The notes below the pieces were generated by a model, which worked only from the letters and a program-made list of their open reading frames with translations, was not told the origin of the DNA and ran no database searches. A program made the position numbers and the translations under genes. 64,000 nt of DNA from NCBI RefSeq assembly GCF_900109775.1, contig NZ_FOAX01000001.1, positions 1,674,001-1,738,000 on the forward strand, read 5' to 3'. Numbering within the stretch: position 1 is the first letter of the stretch; each line of letters begins with the position of its first letter. This stretch comes from Pseudoxanthomonas sp. GM95 (lineage in GTDB: Bacteria; Pseudomonadota; Gammaproteobacteria; Xanthomonadales; Xanthomonadaceae). This document shows, piece after piece, positions 35,484 to 44,725 of this stretch.

Positions 35484-37055
35484 TTACTCGCCGTCGTCTT
35501 CTTCCAGCGCCAGTTCGTGGCTACGCAGGCCGCTGCGCGCACCCCAGTGGTAGATGCCACAGGCGATCACCGCCACGCAGACCGTGTCCCAAGGATGGGC
35601 GATTGCGCCGATGCCGCCGAAGGTCCCCAGGTAGGACACGCCCATCACCAGCACGAAGAACACGATCAGCCAGGCCGAACTGCGCACCTGTTGCAGCACG
35701 CGCGCGCGGCGCGGCGTGGACGGCAGCTGCGACAGCACGTAGCCGACGTAGATCAGCACCTGCAGGCCCAGCAGCCAGGACACTGTCGACCAGGTGGACC
35801 AGTAGACGATCAGCGCGGCGACCATGAACGACAGCGGCCCCAGCACCGCCATGCCCTTGACCCGGAACGGGCGCTGCAGGTCAGGCGCGCTGCGCCGCAG
35901 CGCGGCCACCGTCACCGGGGCGATCGCATAGCTCAGCACCAGCGCGGCCGACACCACGCCGATCAGCGTGTCCCACGACGGGAACGGCAGCGTCCAGAAC
36001 ACCGACAGGCCAAAGCTCAACCACAGCGCGGGACGCGGGATGCCCGACTTGGCATCCACCCGCGTCAGCACCGGCAGGAAGTTGCTGCTGCGCGCCCAGC
36101 CGTACACCACGCGCGGCGTGGCGTTCATGTAAATGTTGCCGGTGCCGCTGGGCGAGACCACCGCGTCGGCCACCACCAGCGTGGCCAGCCAACCCATGCC
36201 TAGCGCCAGGGCGATATCGCGGTACGGCAGCGAGAACACCTTGTCCATGCCGGCCCAGCCGCCGGCCAGCACGTCGCCCGGCACCGCGCCGAGGAAAGAC
36301 AGCTGCAGCAGCACGTAGATCACCGTGGAAAGCGCCACCGACAGGATCAACGCGATCGGGATCGTGCGTTGCGGGTCGCGCACCTCGCTGGCCACCGACA
36401 CGATCGGAGTCAGGCCCAGGTAGGCGAAGATGATGCCACCGGCGGAGATCGCCGCTTCCACGCCCGCCGCGCCGGCCGGCGCGAACCCGTGGCTGTGCAA
36501 GTTGTCGCCGTTGAAGTGCGAAAGCAGCAGCACGATCACCAGCAGCGGCACCAGGAACTTGAACACGCTGATGACGTTGTTGGCCAACGCGAAGGTCTTG
36601 ACGCTAAAGTAGTTCAACAGGAAGAACAGCACCAGCAGCGCGAACTGCAGCAGCCAGCCGGCCAGGCTGGGATGGGTGCTGCCTGGCTGGCTCAGCGACG
36701 GGAACCACGCCGCCGCGTACTGCCTGCAGGCTTCCACCTCGATCGCGATCAGGCTGGAAAACGCGATCAGCGTGATGAAGCCCGTCAGCCACCCCAGCAG
36801 CGCGCCGTGCGAATACTCCGGATAGCGCACCACGCCGCCGGCGCGCGGCAGCGCCGCGCCCAGCTCGCAATACACCAGGCCAAGCAGGAACACCGCAATG
36901 CCGCCGATGATCCAGGACAGGATGCCGGCTGGCCCTGCGATCGAGGACACGTGGCTGGCCGCGAACAGCCAGCCCGAACCGAAGATCGAGCCCAGGCCGA
37001 TGAAGGTCAGGTCGGTCAGGCTGAGGCGTTTATGGAATTTTCCTGCTACTGCCAT
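35484..37055 (-). CDS. APC-superfamily amino-acid permease
   Basis: 523 residues from ATG 37055 (GGGGG a few bases upstream; the longer frame reads into the neighbouring gene's shadow and is rejected). About 12 hydrophobic segments; helix 1 has TFIGLGSIFGSGWLFAASH, the unwound GSG-type substrate loop of APC transporters. C-terminal cytoplasmic tail is acidic (ELALEEDDGE). Between peptidase genes and upstream of none of the sugar genes, it most likely imports hydroxyproline, proline or a Hyp-dipeptide across the inner membrane. Substrate is inferred from context only. Confidence 0.85.
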   Translation of the reverse strand: MAVAGKFHKRLSLTDLTFIGLGSIFGSGWLFAASHVSSIAGPAGILSWIIGGIAVFLLGLVYCELGAALPRAGGVVRYPEYSHGALLGWLTGFITLIAFSSLIAIEVEACRQYAAAWFPSLSQPGSTHPSLAGWLLQFALLVLFFLLNYFSVKTFALANNVISVFKFLVPLLVIVLLLSHFNGDNLHSHGFAPAGAAGVEAAISAGGIIFAYLGLTPIVSVASEVRDPQRTIPIALILSVALSTVIYVLLQLSFLGAVPGDVLAGGWAGMDKVFSLPYRDIALALGMGWLATLVVADAVVSPSGTGNIYMNATPRVVYGWARSSNFLPVLTRVDAKSGIPRPALWLSFGLSVFWTLPFPSWDTLIGVVSAALVLSYAIAPVTVAALRRSAPDLQRPFRVKGMAVLGPLSFMVAALIVYWSTWSTVSWLLGLQVLIYVGYVLSQLPSTPRRARVLQQVRSSAWLIVFFVLVMGVSYLGTFGGIGAIAHPWDTVCVAVIACGIYHWGARSGLRSHELALEEDDGE

Positions 37056-37138
37056 GGGATCCCCCGGTGGTGCGTTGGGTGCCGAAGCCGTTGCGGACCG
37101 AGCGCCGCAACGTGCAAGCGAAGGTGGGAGGCGATGCC

Positions 37139-38944
37139 TCAGTGCGTGGGCGCGTCGGCCCAGGGCGAGGTGCCGCCTTCCGCGATGAAGCGATCGATGC
37201 GCGCGTCCAGCACCGGCAGCGGCACCGAGCCCAGCGACAGCACCGCGTCGTGGAAGGCGCGGATGTCGAACTTCTCGCCCAGCGCGGCCTCGGCCTTCTT
37301 GCGCAGCTTCAGGATCTCCAGCTGGCCCAGGTAGTAGGACAGCGCCTGGCCCGGCCAGGCGATGTAGCGATCGACCTCGGTGGTGATCTCGTGCTCGCTC
37401 AGTGCAGCGTTGTCGCGCAGGTAGGCCAGCGCCTGCTCGCGGCTCCAGCCTTCGTGATGGACGCCGGTGTCGATCACCAGGCGCGCGGCGCGCCACATCT
37501 GGTAGGTCAGGTAACCGAAGCGCTCGTAGGGCGTGGTGTACATGCCCATCTCCTGTCCCAGGTATTCGCAGTACAGCGCCCAGCCTTCGCCATAGGCGGA
37601 GATGTAGTTGTAGCGGCGGTAGTCCGGCAGGCCGGTGTCCTCGGCCGCCAGCGACATCTGCAGCGAATGGCCCGGCGAGGATTCATGCAGGGTCAGCGCT
37701 GGCAGCACGTACAACGGCCGCGACGGCAGGTTGTAGGTGTTGAGCCAGTAGGTATCCATGCCGCCACGGCCGCCGGTGTAGAACGGCGCCAGGTCATCGG
37801 GCACCGGCTTGATGGTGAAGCGCTGGCGCGGCACGCGGCCGAAGTACTTACCCAGGTTGCCGTCCATCGACTTGGCGATCCAGGCGGCGTGATCGAGCAG
37901 TTCCTGTGGCGTCTTGGCGTAGAACTGCGGATCGGTGCGCAGGAAGGTCAGGAACTCTGCGAAGCTGCCCTTGAAAGCCACCTCATCCATCACCTGCTGC
38001 ATTTCCTTGCGCAGGCGCGCGACTTCGTCCAGGCCGATCTGGTGGATCTGTTCGGGCGCCATGTCCTCGGTGACGAACTCGCGGATCTGCGCGCGGTAAT
38101 ACGCCTTGCCGTCGGGCAGCGCTTCACCAGCCAGCGTGGTGCGCGCATGCGGCATGTAGTCCTGACGCATGAAGGTCAACAGCTTGCCGTAGGCCGGGAT
38201 CACGCTGGCGGAAATCGCCGCCAGCGCCTGCTGTCGCAGTTGCGCCTGCTGCGCGGCGGGGATCGAAGCCGGCATCTGCTTGAACGGCGTGTAGAACAGG
38301 TTGGCCTCGCCCTTGGCATCGACCACGTCGGCGATCGACTGGTCGCGTCCGGTGAGCGTCACCCGCGGCTGGCTGAAACCGCGCGCCAGGCCAGCACGCA
38401 TGTTGACCGTCTGCTCGTCGAAGTAGCGCGGGATATCGGCCAGCAGTTTGAGGTAGCGCCGATAGTCGTCGGCGCTGTGCAGCGTACTGCGCGCGGTGAA
38501 GCCCAGGTTGGTCCAGAACGCGGTATCGCTGTTGAACGGCATTTCCCACGCGCGGAAATGCTGCTGATCGAGGAACACCTCGATCTGCTGCCGATAGACC
38601 TGATAGTTGACCTGGTCTTGCGCCGAAAGCTGCGCCGGCGGGATTGCATCGAGTTCGCGCATCACCTGCTGCCAGTACGCCGTGCGCATGGCCTGGGTGG
38701 CGACATCGACCTTGGGCAGATGGTCTGCGGCGCGGCTGTCGCCGTTCTCGTCGTCGGCGCCGGCGGTCTGCGCCTGGCGCCAGGTCCACTCGCGGGTGTA
38801 GAGCGCCTTGAAGCGCGCGGTCGCATCGCCCTGCACGGCGGCCGCGTCGGCATCGGCTGCTTGCGCAAAGGGAATCGCACCGGCGAGGCTGCCGACGCCA
38901 AGGGCCATCAGCAGTGCAAAAGACAAATGGGAACGCAGCATCAT
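37139..38944 (-). CDS. DUF885 zinc-type carboxypeptidase/oligopeptidase, exported (copy 1)
   Basis: 601 residues from ATG 38944; this ATG overlaps the stop of the next DUF885 gene (ATGA). Signal [23 protein letters not shown]. The family zinc motif HExxPGH appears as [15 protein letters not shown] (about 426-440), with downstream helical sequence [26 protein letters not shown] and a C terminus [14 protein letters not shown] shared by DUF885 proteins. The family is related to M32-type metallopeptidases. It follows a paralogue and precedes the permease. In this cluster it should act on Hyp- or Pro-containing peptides in the periplasm; specificity is not visible. Confidence 0.82.
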   Translation of the reverse strand: MMLRSHLSFALLMALGVGSLAGAIPFAQAADADAAAVQGDATARFKALYTREWTWRQAQTAGADDENGDSRAADHLPKVDVATQAMRTAYWQQVMRELDAIPPAQLSAQDQVNYQVYRQQIEVFLDQQHFRAWEMPFNSDTAFWTNLGFTARSTLHSADDYRRYLKLLADIPRYFDEQTVNMRAGLARGFSQPRVTLTGRDQSIADVVDAKGEANLFYTPFKQMPASIPAAQQAQLRQQALAAISASVIPAYGKLLTFMRQDYMPHARTTLAGEALPDGKAYYRAQIREFVTEDMAPEQIHQIGLDEVARLRKEMQQVMDEVAFKGSFAEFLTFLRTDPQFYAKTPQELLDHAAWIAKSMDGNLGKYFGRVPRQRFTIKPVPDDLAPFYTGGRGGMDTYWLNTYNLPSRPLYVLPALTLHESSPGHSLQMSLAAEDTGLPDYRRYNYISAYGEGWALYCEYLGQEMGMYTTPYERFGYLTYQMWRAARLVIDTGVHHEGWSREQALAYLRDNAALSEHEITTEVDRYIAWPGQALSYYLGQLEILKLRKKAEAALGEKFDIRAFHDAVLSLGSVPLPVLDARIDRFIAEGGTSPWADAPTH

Positions 38945-40782
38945 GGGGTGTCCTTGGCAGGCGTGGCGGCGGACGCGGCAGCGCCGGACTGGACCTGGGC
39001 GATCCAGGCGTCGATCCGCGCGTCGAGCAGGTCCAGCGGCATGGCGCCGCCGCCCAGCACTTCGTCGTGGAAGGCGCGGATGTCGAACTTGTCTCCCAGT
39101 GCCGCTTCGGCCTTGGCGCGCAGCGCCAGGATGTCGAGCTGGCCGAGTTTGTAGCCCAGCGCCTGGCCCGGCCACACGATGTAGCGATCGGTCTCGGCTT
39201 GGATGCTGGGCTCATCATCGGACGGATGGGCGTGGAAGAAATCCACCATCTGCTGGCGCGTCCAGTGCTTGTAGTGCACGCCTGTGTCGAGCACCAAACG
39301 ATTGGCGCGGAGCAGCTCGCCGGCCAGGTGGCCGTAGGCGCTATAGGGATCCTTGTAGAAGCCCACTTCGCCGGCCAGGCGCTCGGCGTACAGCGCCCAG
39401 CCTTCGATGAAGGCGTTGTAGCCGGCCTGCTGGCGGAACGGCGGCAGCGGCAAGGTCTGGGCCAGCGAGATCTGCAGGTGATGGCCCGGCACGCCCTCGT
39501 GATAGGCGGTGGTCTCGATGTTGACCAGGGTGCGGTCGGTCGCGTCGTTGGCGTTGACCATCACGATGGCCGGCTTGGTGCCTTCCGGATTGCTCTGCCA
39601 GTACTCGGCGCCGGGCGCCTCGCGTCGGAACGCCGGCATGCCCTGCACTTCCAGCGGCGTCTTGGGCAGGTGGCCGAACAACTTGGGCAGTTCCGGTTCC
39701 ATCCCGGCGATGTAGCCGCGATACAGGTCCAGGATCTGTTCACTGGACTTGGCGAAATGGGTCTTGTCCGTTGCCACCGCCTTGCGGAAGCTGGCCAGGT
39801 CCGGATAGCCCTGCGCCTTGGCGATCGCGGTCATCTCGCCTTCGATGCGCGCCACTTCCTGCAGGCCGATCTGGTGGATCTCTTCGGGCGACTTATCGGT
39901 GGTGGTCTGGGTGTGGATGGCGAACAAATAGCGCTTGTCGCCATCGGGCAGCGACCACAGGCCTTCGTGCTGGCGGCCCCGCGCGGCGTATTCGTCCTTC
40001 ACGAACGAGGCCAATTTTACGTAGGCCGGGCGTACCGCTTCGTCGACAGCGGCGACGAGCTGCTTGCGGATGGCCTCGCGCTGGGCCGGATCGGGCACGG
40101 CCTTGTCGAGCTTCTTTAAAGGCGAGGCGAACGCGCTGTCGGCACCAGCCGCCGCGGCGATCTTGGTGATCTGCGCCGGCAGGCGGTCCAGCAGGTAGCG
40201 CGGCTGGACCAGCTGGTCCTTGGCACCCTGGCGCGAGACTTCGATGATCTGGTCCAGCAGCGCCGGGATCGCGTGCAGGCGCTTGATGTAGTCCTGGTAA
40301 TCCTTGGCGTTTTCAAACGGGAACGCATCGCCCTGCCCGGCCAGCGCGAGTTGAATGCCACCCACCGGTTCCAGTGGCATCTCGTAATTTTTCAGGTCGA
40401 TGCCGGTGAGCTTGTCGCGCAACTGGCGCAGCATCATCTGCAAGCTCAGCTGGCGCTGCTCATCGAGCGCCTTGCCGTCGATGGCTTCGAACTGCTTGAG
40501 CAGCGCGGCCGTGGCCGTACGATCGGCCTGCACCGCGGCCAGCGAGTAATCAGTCCAGCGATCGTTGTAGCGCCGGTCGCCGATGATGCTGGCGAACTCC
40601 GGGCTGTGCGCCAGCTGGTATTGCCATTGCTGGTCCAGCAGCGCATCGAAGGCCTTGGCCACCCGTGCGCTGTCCACGACCGTCTTGGGGGTTTCGACCG
40701 CCGCCGGCGGCGAGGCAGGCTGGCAGGCGGTGAACAGCGCGGCGGCCAGCACACTGATGGCGAGGGGGCGGAACAGGGTCAT
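38941..40782 (-). CDS. DUF885 zinc-type peptidase, lipoprotein (copy 2)
   Basis: 613 residues from ATG 40782. Signal [16 protein letters not shown] ends in a lipobox (FTAC), so it is probably membrane-anchored. HExxPGH zinc motif [18 protein letters not shown] (about 459-476), [17 protein letters not shown] downstream, and the DUF885 end [18 protein letters not shown]. It is clearly homologous to the gene at 37139-38944 (same C-terminal blocks), a tandem duplication with divergence. Lies 94 bases downstream of the M24 peptidase gene. Likely periplasmic trimming of Pro/Hyp peptides, by context. Confidence 0.82.
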   Translation of the reverse strand: MTLFRPLAISVLAAALFTACQPASPPAAVETPKTVVDSARVAKAFDALLDQQWQYQLAHSPEFASIIGDRRYNDRWTDYSLAAVQADRTATAALLKQFEAIDGKALDEQRQLSLQMMLRQLRDKLTGIDLKNYEMPLEPVGGIQLALAGQGDAFPFENAKDYQDYIKRLHAIPALLDQIIEVSRQGAKDQLVQPRYLLDRLPAQITKIAAAAGADSAFASPLKKLDKAVPDPAQREAIRKQLVAAVDEAVRPAYVKLASFVKDEYAARGRQHEGLWSLPDGDKRYLFAIHTQTTTDKSPEEIHQIGLQEVARIEGEMTAIAKAQGYPDLASFRKAVATDKTHFAKSSEQILDLYRGYIAGMEPELPKLFGHLPKTPLEVQGMPAFRREAPGAEYWQSNPEGTKPAIVMVNANDATDRTLVNIETTAYHEGVPGHHLQISLAQTLPLPPFRQQAGYNAFIEGWALYAERLAGEVGFYKDPYSAYGHLAGELLRANRLVLDTGVHYKHWTRQQMVDFFHAHPSDDEPSIQAETDRYIVWPGQALGYKLGQLDILALRAKAEAALGDKFDIRAFHDEVLGGGAMPLDLLDARIDAWIAQVQSGAAASAATPAKDTP

Positions 40783-40876
40783 GCGCGCACTCCGATGGCA
40801 AAGGTCACAAACGTCCAAGCCTGCCGGACACAGGTGCGTGCGGTGATGCCGCCGCTGCCATGCATCCGGCAAGCGC

Positions 40877-42079
40877 TCATGCGAACGGCCGGTCGATCGC
40901 CGGCGACGGCGGCGTAAACCAGCGCGCGCCGTCGTCGGTCACGTAGAAATGGTCTTCAAGCCGAACGCCGAACGCGCCCGGCACCACGATCATCGGCTCG
41001 TTGCTGCAGCACATGCCCGGCTTCAGCACGGTGTGGTTGCCGCGCACCAGGTACGGCGCCTCGTGGATGGCCAGGCCGCAGCCGTGGCCGGTGCGATGCG
41101 GCAGGCCGGGCAGGCGGTAATCCGGGCCCAGGCCCGCCGCGTCCAGCACCGCGCGTGCGGCATCGTCGATCGAGGCGCAGGTGACGCCCGGGCGCACGGC
41201 GGCGAAGGCGGCGGCCTGCGCGGCGTGTTCCAGGTCCCAGATCCGCTGCTGCTCGGCGCTTGGCGTACCGAAGATCCAGGTGCGGGTCACGTCGGAGTGA
41301 TAGCCCTGCACGGTGCAGCCGGTGTCGATCAATACCAGTTCGCCTTCGCGCAGGTGCTGCACGCCCGGGATGCCGTGCGGAAAGGACGTGGCATGGCCGA
41401 ACTGCACGATGCAGAAGGTCGAGCCGTTGTCGGCGCCCAGCGCGCGATGGGCATGGTCGATGAAGCGCACCAGTTCGTCGGTGCCGATGCCTTCGCGCGC
41501 GATGCCCGCGGCCAGCCGGTGGACCAGTAGGGTCATGTCGCAGGCCTGTTGCATCAGCGCCAGCTCCGCCGGCGACTTGCACATGCGGCAGCCGTCGATG
41601 ATCGCAGCGGCATCGCTGATCGCCGACACGTCCAGGTGCGCGCGCAACCCGGTGTGGATGAAGAAAGCCGCGCCCGGATCCAGTGCCAATGTGCGTGCGC
41701 CGCGCTCTGCCATCAGCGTGGCGACCAGGGCGTAGGGATCTTGGTGCTCTTCCCACAGGCGCTTGTCGGCAGGAATCTTCAACACCGCGTCGAGCGAGCC
41801 TTCCTCGAACGCCGGGCACACCAGCACCGGCGCATCGCGGGCGGTGATCAGCAGCGCGACCAGGCGCTCGCTGGCGCCCCACGGCACGCCGGCAAAGTAA
41901 CGCAGCGAGGTTCCGGCGTTGACCAGCAGCGCATCGACGCCCTGCTCGCGCATCAGCGCGCGCGCGTGATCGATACGCTGCTGGTATTCGGCGGCGGTGA
42001 TGGCCGGGGCGCGCTGGGCCCACGGCACCAGCTGCGCCTGCGCCTGTTCCAGGGTGAGGTGACCGATCTGCGGGCTCAT
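40877..42079 (-). CDS. M24-family Xaa-Pro peptidase (prolidase/aminopeptidase P-like), cytoplasmic
   Basis: 400 residues, no signal peptide. N-terminal creatinase-type domain (about 30-160) and pita-bread metallopeptidase domain (about 170-400) with all five metal ligands visible: Asp in LVLIDTGCTVQ, Asp in YHSDVTRTW, His in HRTGHGCGLAIHEAPY, Glu in CSNEPMIV and Glu in GVRLEDHF. M24 prolidases cleave X-Pro (X-Hyp) bonds. The start overlaps the stop of the semialdehyde dehydrogenase (ATGA, 42076-42079), so a hydroxyproline-releasing peptidase is coupled to hydroxyproline catabolic genes. Cytoplasmic cleavage of imported X-Hyp dipeptides is the natural role. Confidence 0.88.
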   Translation of the reverse strand: MSPQIGHLTLEQAQAQLVPWAQRAPAITAAEYQQRIDHARALMREQGVDALLVNAGTSLRYFAGVPWGASERLVALLITARDAPVLVCPAFEEGSLDAVLKIPADKRLWEEHQDPYALVATLMAERGARTLALDPGAAFFIHTGLRAHLDVSAISDAAAIIDGCRMCKSPAELALMQQACDMTLLVHRLAAGIAREGIGTDELVRFIDHAHRALGADNGSTFCIVQFGHATSFPHGIPGVQHLREGELVLIDTGCTVQGYHSDVTRTWIFGTPSAEQQRIWDLEHAAQAAAFAAVRPGVTCASIDDAARAVLDAAGLGPDYRLPGLPHRTGHGCGLAIHEAPYLVRGNHTVLKPGMCCSNEPMIVVPGAFGVRLEDHFYVTDDGARWFTPPSPAIDRPFA

Positions 42080-43674
42080 GCGGCGCTTCCGATGTAGGCG
42101 GTGGTCCAGAGACCGTCGACGATGCGCTGCACGCCGCCGGGATTGGCATCGCGCAGCTCGACGGGCAGCAGCGCGTCGGGCACCGCGTCGTAGCTGTGCA
42201 ACGCGGCGAACCGATGGATCGAGGCCGGCATGCCCACCGCGGTGAAGCCCGGATGCCCGGTGCTGGGGAACGGCCCGCCGTGGTTCTGCGCGGCGCTGAC
42301 CGCCACGCCGGTCGGCATCTTGGAGTTGATCAGGCGGCCCACGCGCGCGCGCAGCACCGGCGCGATCGCCTGCCAGGCCGCATCGTCACTGCCATCGGAG
42401 GCGCGGTACAGCGTGCCGGTGAGATTGCCCTCGAAGGCCTTGGCCACGAACACCATCTCGTCGGCATCCTCGACCCGCACCAGCAGGCTGACCGGACCGA
42501 AGGCCTCGGTCTGCAAGGCCTGCGGCTGGGCGATGAACTCGGCCGCATCCACGCTCAGCAATGTCGGCGCATAGCGGGAGCCTTCGCCCTGCCCAATCAC
42601 GCCAACCGCCAGCACCTCGGCGCCTGCACGGCACAGCGTGGCCACACCTGCAGCGACGTGATCCACGCCGCGCTGCGAGAACAGCACCATCGGCGAAGCG
42701 TTGGCGAAGTGCGCCGTTGCCGACGCCACGAACGCATCGCCGGCCGCCGAACGCGGCACGACGACCACGCCGGGATTGGTGCAGAACTGCCCACTGCCCA
42801 GGGTGCACGAGGCAAAGAATTCCTGCGCAAGCGTATCGCCGCGTTCGGCCAGCGCACCGGGCAGCAGGAACACGGGATTGACGCTGGACAGCTCGGCATA
42901 GAACGGGATGCCCGCGGCATCGGCTGCGGCCTTCAGCGCCAGCCCACCACCACGGCTGCCGGTGAAACCAATAGCCCCCAGGCGCGCGTCACCGGCGAGC
43001 TTGAGCCCGATGGCGTTGTCGAACTGATACAGCAGCTGCACCGACGCGGCTGGCAAGCCCGCCTGCAGCAGCGCCGTATGCGCCAGCTGCGCCATGCGCT
43101 GGCTGGTGGCCGGGTGCAGCGGATGCGCCTTGGCGATCACAGGGTTGCGCGCGGCGATCGCCGAGGCGAAATCGCTGCCCGCGATCGCATTGAAGGCGAA
43201 CGGGAAATTATTGGGGCCGAACACCAGCACCGGCTTGCCCAGCGGCGCCAGGTGCGCACGCAGGCCTGCGGCCGTGTCGATGGTCGGGTTGGTCCAGCTG
43301 TAACTGCGCACCGCCTGCGCCGCCTGGCGCAGCTGGCCACTGGCGCGTGGCAGTTCGTTGCCACGCAAACGCGTTGGCGCCGCCAGTGCAGTCTCGGCCG
43401 CGGCCAGCGCGACCAGCGTGTCGGCATCGGCATCGAGCGCATCGGCATAGGCTTCGAGAAATTCCGCGATCCGTTCGGCGGGCGTAGCAGCCAGTTCGGC
43501 GGCCACGGCGCTGGCGGCGGCGAGTGCCGCCTCCACATCGGCTGCACCGCTGACCGGAAACACCGGGCCGATGGCCAAACCCGTGGTCGGATCGGCTGCA
43601 CGGAACTGGCCGGTGGTGCCCAGGCTGGACTGCCACTGGCCGGCGAGCAGGACGGGTTGGATCGCGTCGTTCAT
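42076..43674 (-). CDS. 2-oxoglutarate semialdehyde (2,5-dioxovalerate) dehydrogenase
   Basis: 532 residues from ATG 43674 (GAGAG about 5 bases upstream; an in-frame ATG at 43686 would place that site inside the coding region). Aldehyde-dehydrogenase fold: VFGPNNFPFAFNAIAGSDFA, glycine-rich IGFTGSRGGGLALK, Glu in FYAELSSVNPVFLLP and the catalytic Cys in SGQFCTNPGVVVV (about 290). The HPGFTAVGMPASIHRF C-terminal block and FGPNNFP are typical of the ketoglutarate semialdehyde dehydrogenases that finish the hydroxyproline, glucarate or arabinose routes. Here it would oxidise 2-oxoglutarate semialdehyde to 2-oxoglutarate. L-arabinose through the oxidative route would yield the same semialdehyde, so it could serve both sugar and imino acid. 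Confidence 0.9.
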   Translation of the reverse strand: MNDAIQPVLLAGQWQSSLGTTGQFRAADPTTGLAIGPVFPVSGAADVEAALAAASAVAAELAATPAERIAEFLEAYADALDADADTLVALAAAETALAAPTRLRGNELPRASGQLRQAAQAVRSYSWTNPTIDTAAGLRAHLAPLGKPVLVFGPNNFPFAFNAIAGSDFASAIAARNPVIAKAHPLHPATSQRMAQLAHTALLQAGLPAASVQLLYQFDNAIGLKLAGDARLGAIGFTGSRGGGLALKAAADAAGIPFYAELSSVNPVFLLPGALAERGDTLAQEFFASCTLGSGQFCTNPGVVVVPRSAAGDAFVASATAHFANASPMVLFSQRGVDHVAAGVATLCRAGAEVLAVGVIGQGEGSRYAPTLLSVDAAEFIAQPQALQTEAFGPVSLLVRVEDADEMVFVAKAFEGNLTGTLYRASDGSDDAAWQAIAPVLRARVGRLINSKMPTGVAVSAAQNHGGPFPSTGHPGFTAVGMPASIHRFAALHSYDAVPDALLPVELRDANPGGVQRIVDGLWTTAYIGSAA

Positions 43675-43819
43675 CGAATCTCTCATGATTCAGGGGGGTC
43701 GCCTGCCTCCACTGCAAGCAGAGCCGGCGACGCCACGTGCATCTCTTCGCACCTGGCGCCGCCCGTTCCATCGCCGCGCGCCTGCCGAGGCACATCCCCG
43801 GCAGGCGCACGACGCTCGA
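43675..43819. promoter_or_regulatory. Gap between deaminase and dehydrogenase genes with a weak palindrome
   Basis: 145 bases, long for this operon. GTGCATCTCTTCGCAC at 43737-43752 has GTGC/GCAC outer arms but only 11 of 16 matches to the regulon motif, so it is a doubtful site. It may hold an internal promoter. Confidence 0.25.
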
Positions 43820-44725
43820 TCACAGCGCCGGCTTGGTGGCGATGGCGTGGTCGATCACCTTCAGCGCGGCTTCGCGCTCGGCGCCTTCGATCACCAGGCG
43901 CGGGGCGCGCACGGTTTCGCTGCCCAGGTCGACTTTCGCCTGCACCAGTTTGATCAGCTGGACGAACTTGGGCACGGTGTCCAGGCGCAGTAGCGGCAGG
44001 AACCAGTTGTACAGCTCGGCCGCCGCGGCGTAGCCACCGTCGCGCGCCAGTTCGAACAGCTTTACCGACTCGACCGGATACGCATTGACCAGGCCCGCGA
44101 TCCAGCCCTGCGCGCCCATCGCCAGGCCTTCGACGATGGCGTCGTCCATGCCGACCAGCAGCACCAGGCGATCGCCCAGCAGCTCTTTGATCGCGGCAAA
44201 GCGACGTATCTCGCCGGAGGATTCCTTGACCGCCTGCAGGTTGGGGAATTCGCCCGCCAGCTGCGCGATCTGCGACGGCAGAATGTCGGTGCGGTAGGCG
44301 ACCGGGTTGTTGTAGAGGATGCACGGCAGGTCGGTCGCGCCCAGGACGGCGCGCGCATAGGCCGAGGCCTCGTGCCAGTCGGAGGTGTAGACGTACACCG
44401 GCAGCACCATCAGGCCGCCTGCACCCGCGGCCTTAGCGGCCTGGGCCAGCTTGACCGCCTCATCGGTGGACAGCGATGCGATGCCCGGCACCACCGGCAC
44501 GCGACCGTCGACGGCCTTCACCAGGGTGCTGATGATCGCGACTTTCTCGTCGAAAGACAGCGTGGCCGCTTCGCCCAGCGAGCCCAGCGGCACGATCGCC
44601 GTGCAACCGGCTTCGACCATCTGCAGCGCGTGCTTGGCCAGGAAGCCGTGGTCGACGCTGCCGTCGGCGTTGAACGGGGTGGTGATGGCGGGCAGGACGC
44701 CCTTCCAGAAAGAGGCATTGCTCAT
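43820..44725 (-). CDS. DapA-family 1-pyrroline-4-hydroxy-2-carboxylate deaminase
   Basis: 301 residues, AAGGGA about 8 bases upstream of ATG 44725. DHDPS/NAL superfamily (beta/alpha)8 barrel with VLPAITTPFNADGSVD, PLGSLGEAATLS, Tyr138 in LYNNPVAYRT and Schiff-base Lys167 in LQAVKESSGEIRR. In the bacterial trans-4-hydroxyproline pathway a DapA-like enzyme deaminates and dehydrates 1-pyrroline-4-hydroxy-2-carboxylate to 2-oxoglutarate semialdehyde, exactly the step between the dehydrogenase subunits upstream and the semialdehyde dehydrogenase downstream. Start overlaps the preceding stop (ATGA). True DapA is unlikely given the neighbours. Confidence 0.9.
   Translation of the reverse strand: MSNASFWKGVLPAITTPFNADGSVDHGFLAKHALQMVEAGCTAIVPLGSLGEAATLSFDEKVAIISTLVKAVDGRVPVVPGIASLSTDEAVKLAQAAKAAGAGGLMVLPVYVYTSDWHEASAYARAVLGATDLPCILYNNPVAYRTDILPSQIAQLAGEFPNLQAVKESSGEIRRFAAIKELLGDRLVLLVGMDDAIVEGLAMGAQGWIAGLVNAYPVESVKLFELARDGGYAAAAELYNWFLPLLRLDTVPKFVQLIKLVQAKVDLGSETVRAPRLVIEGAEREAALKVIDHAIATKPAL

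Noticed and set aside
37090..37111. GTTGCGG-N8-CCGCAAC inverted repeat upstream of the permease gene
   Set aside because: Arms and spacing differ from the regulon motif and it could simply be a leader hairpin; too weak to call.
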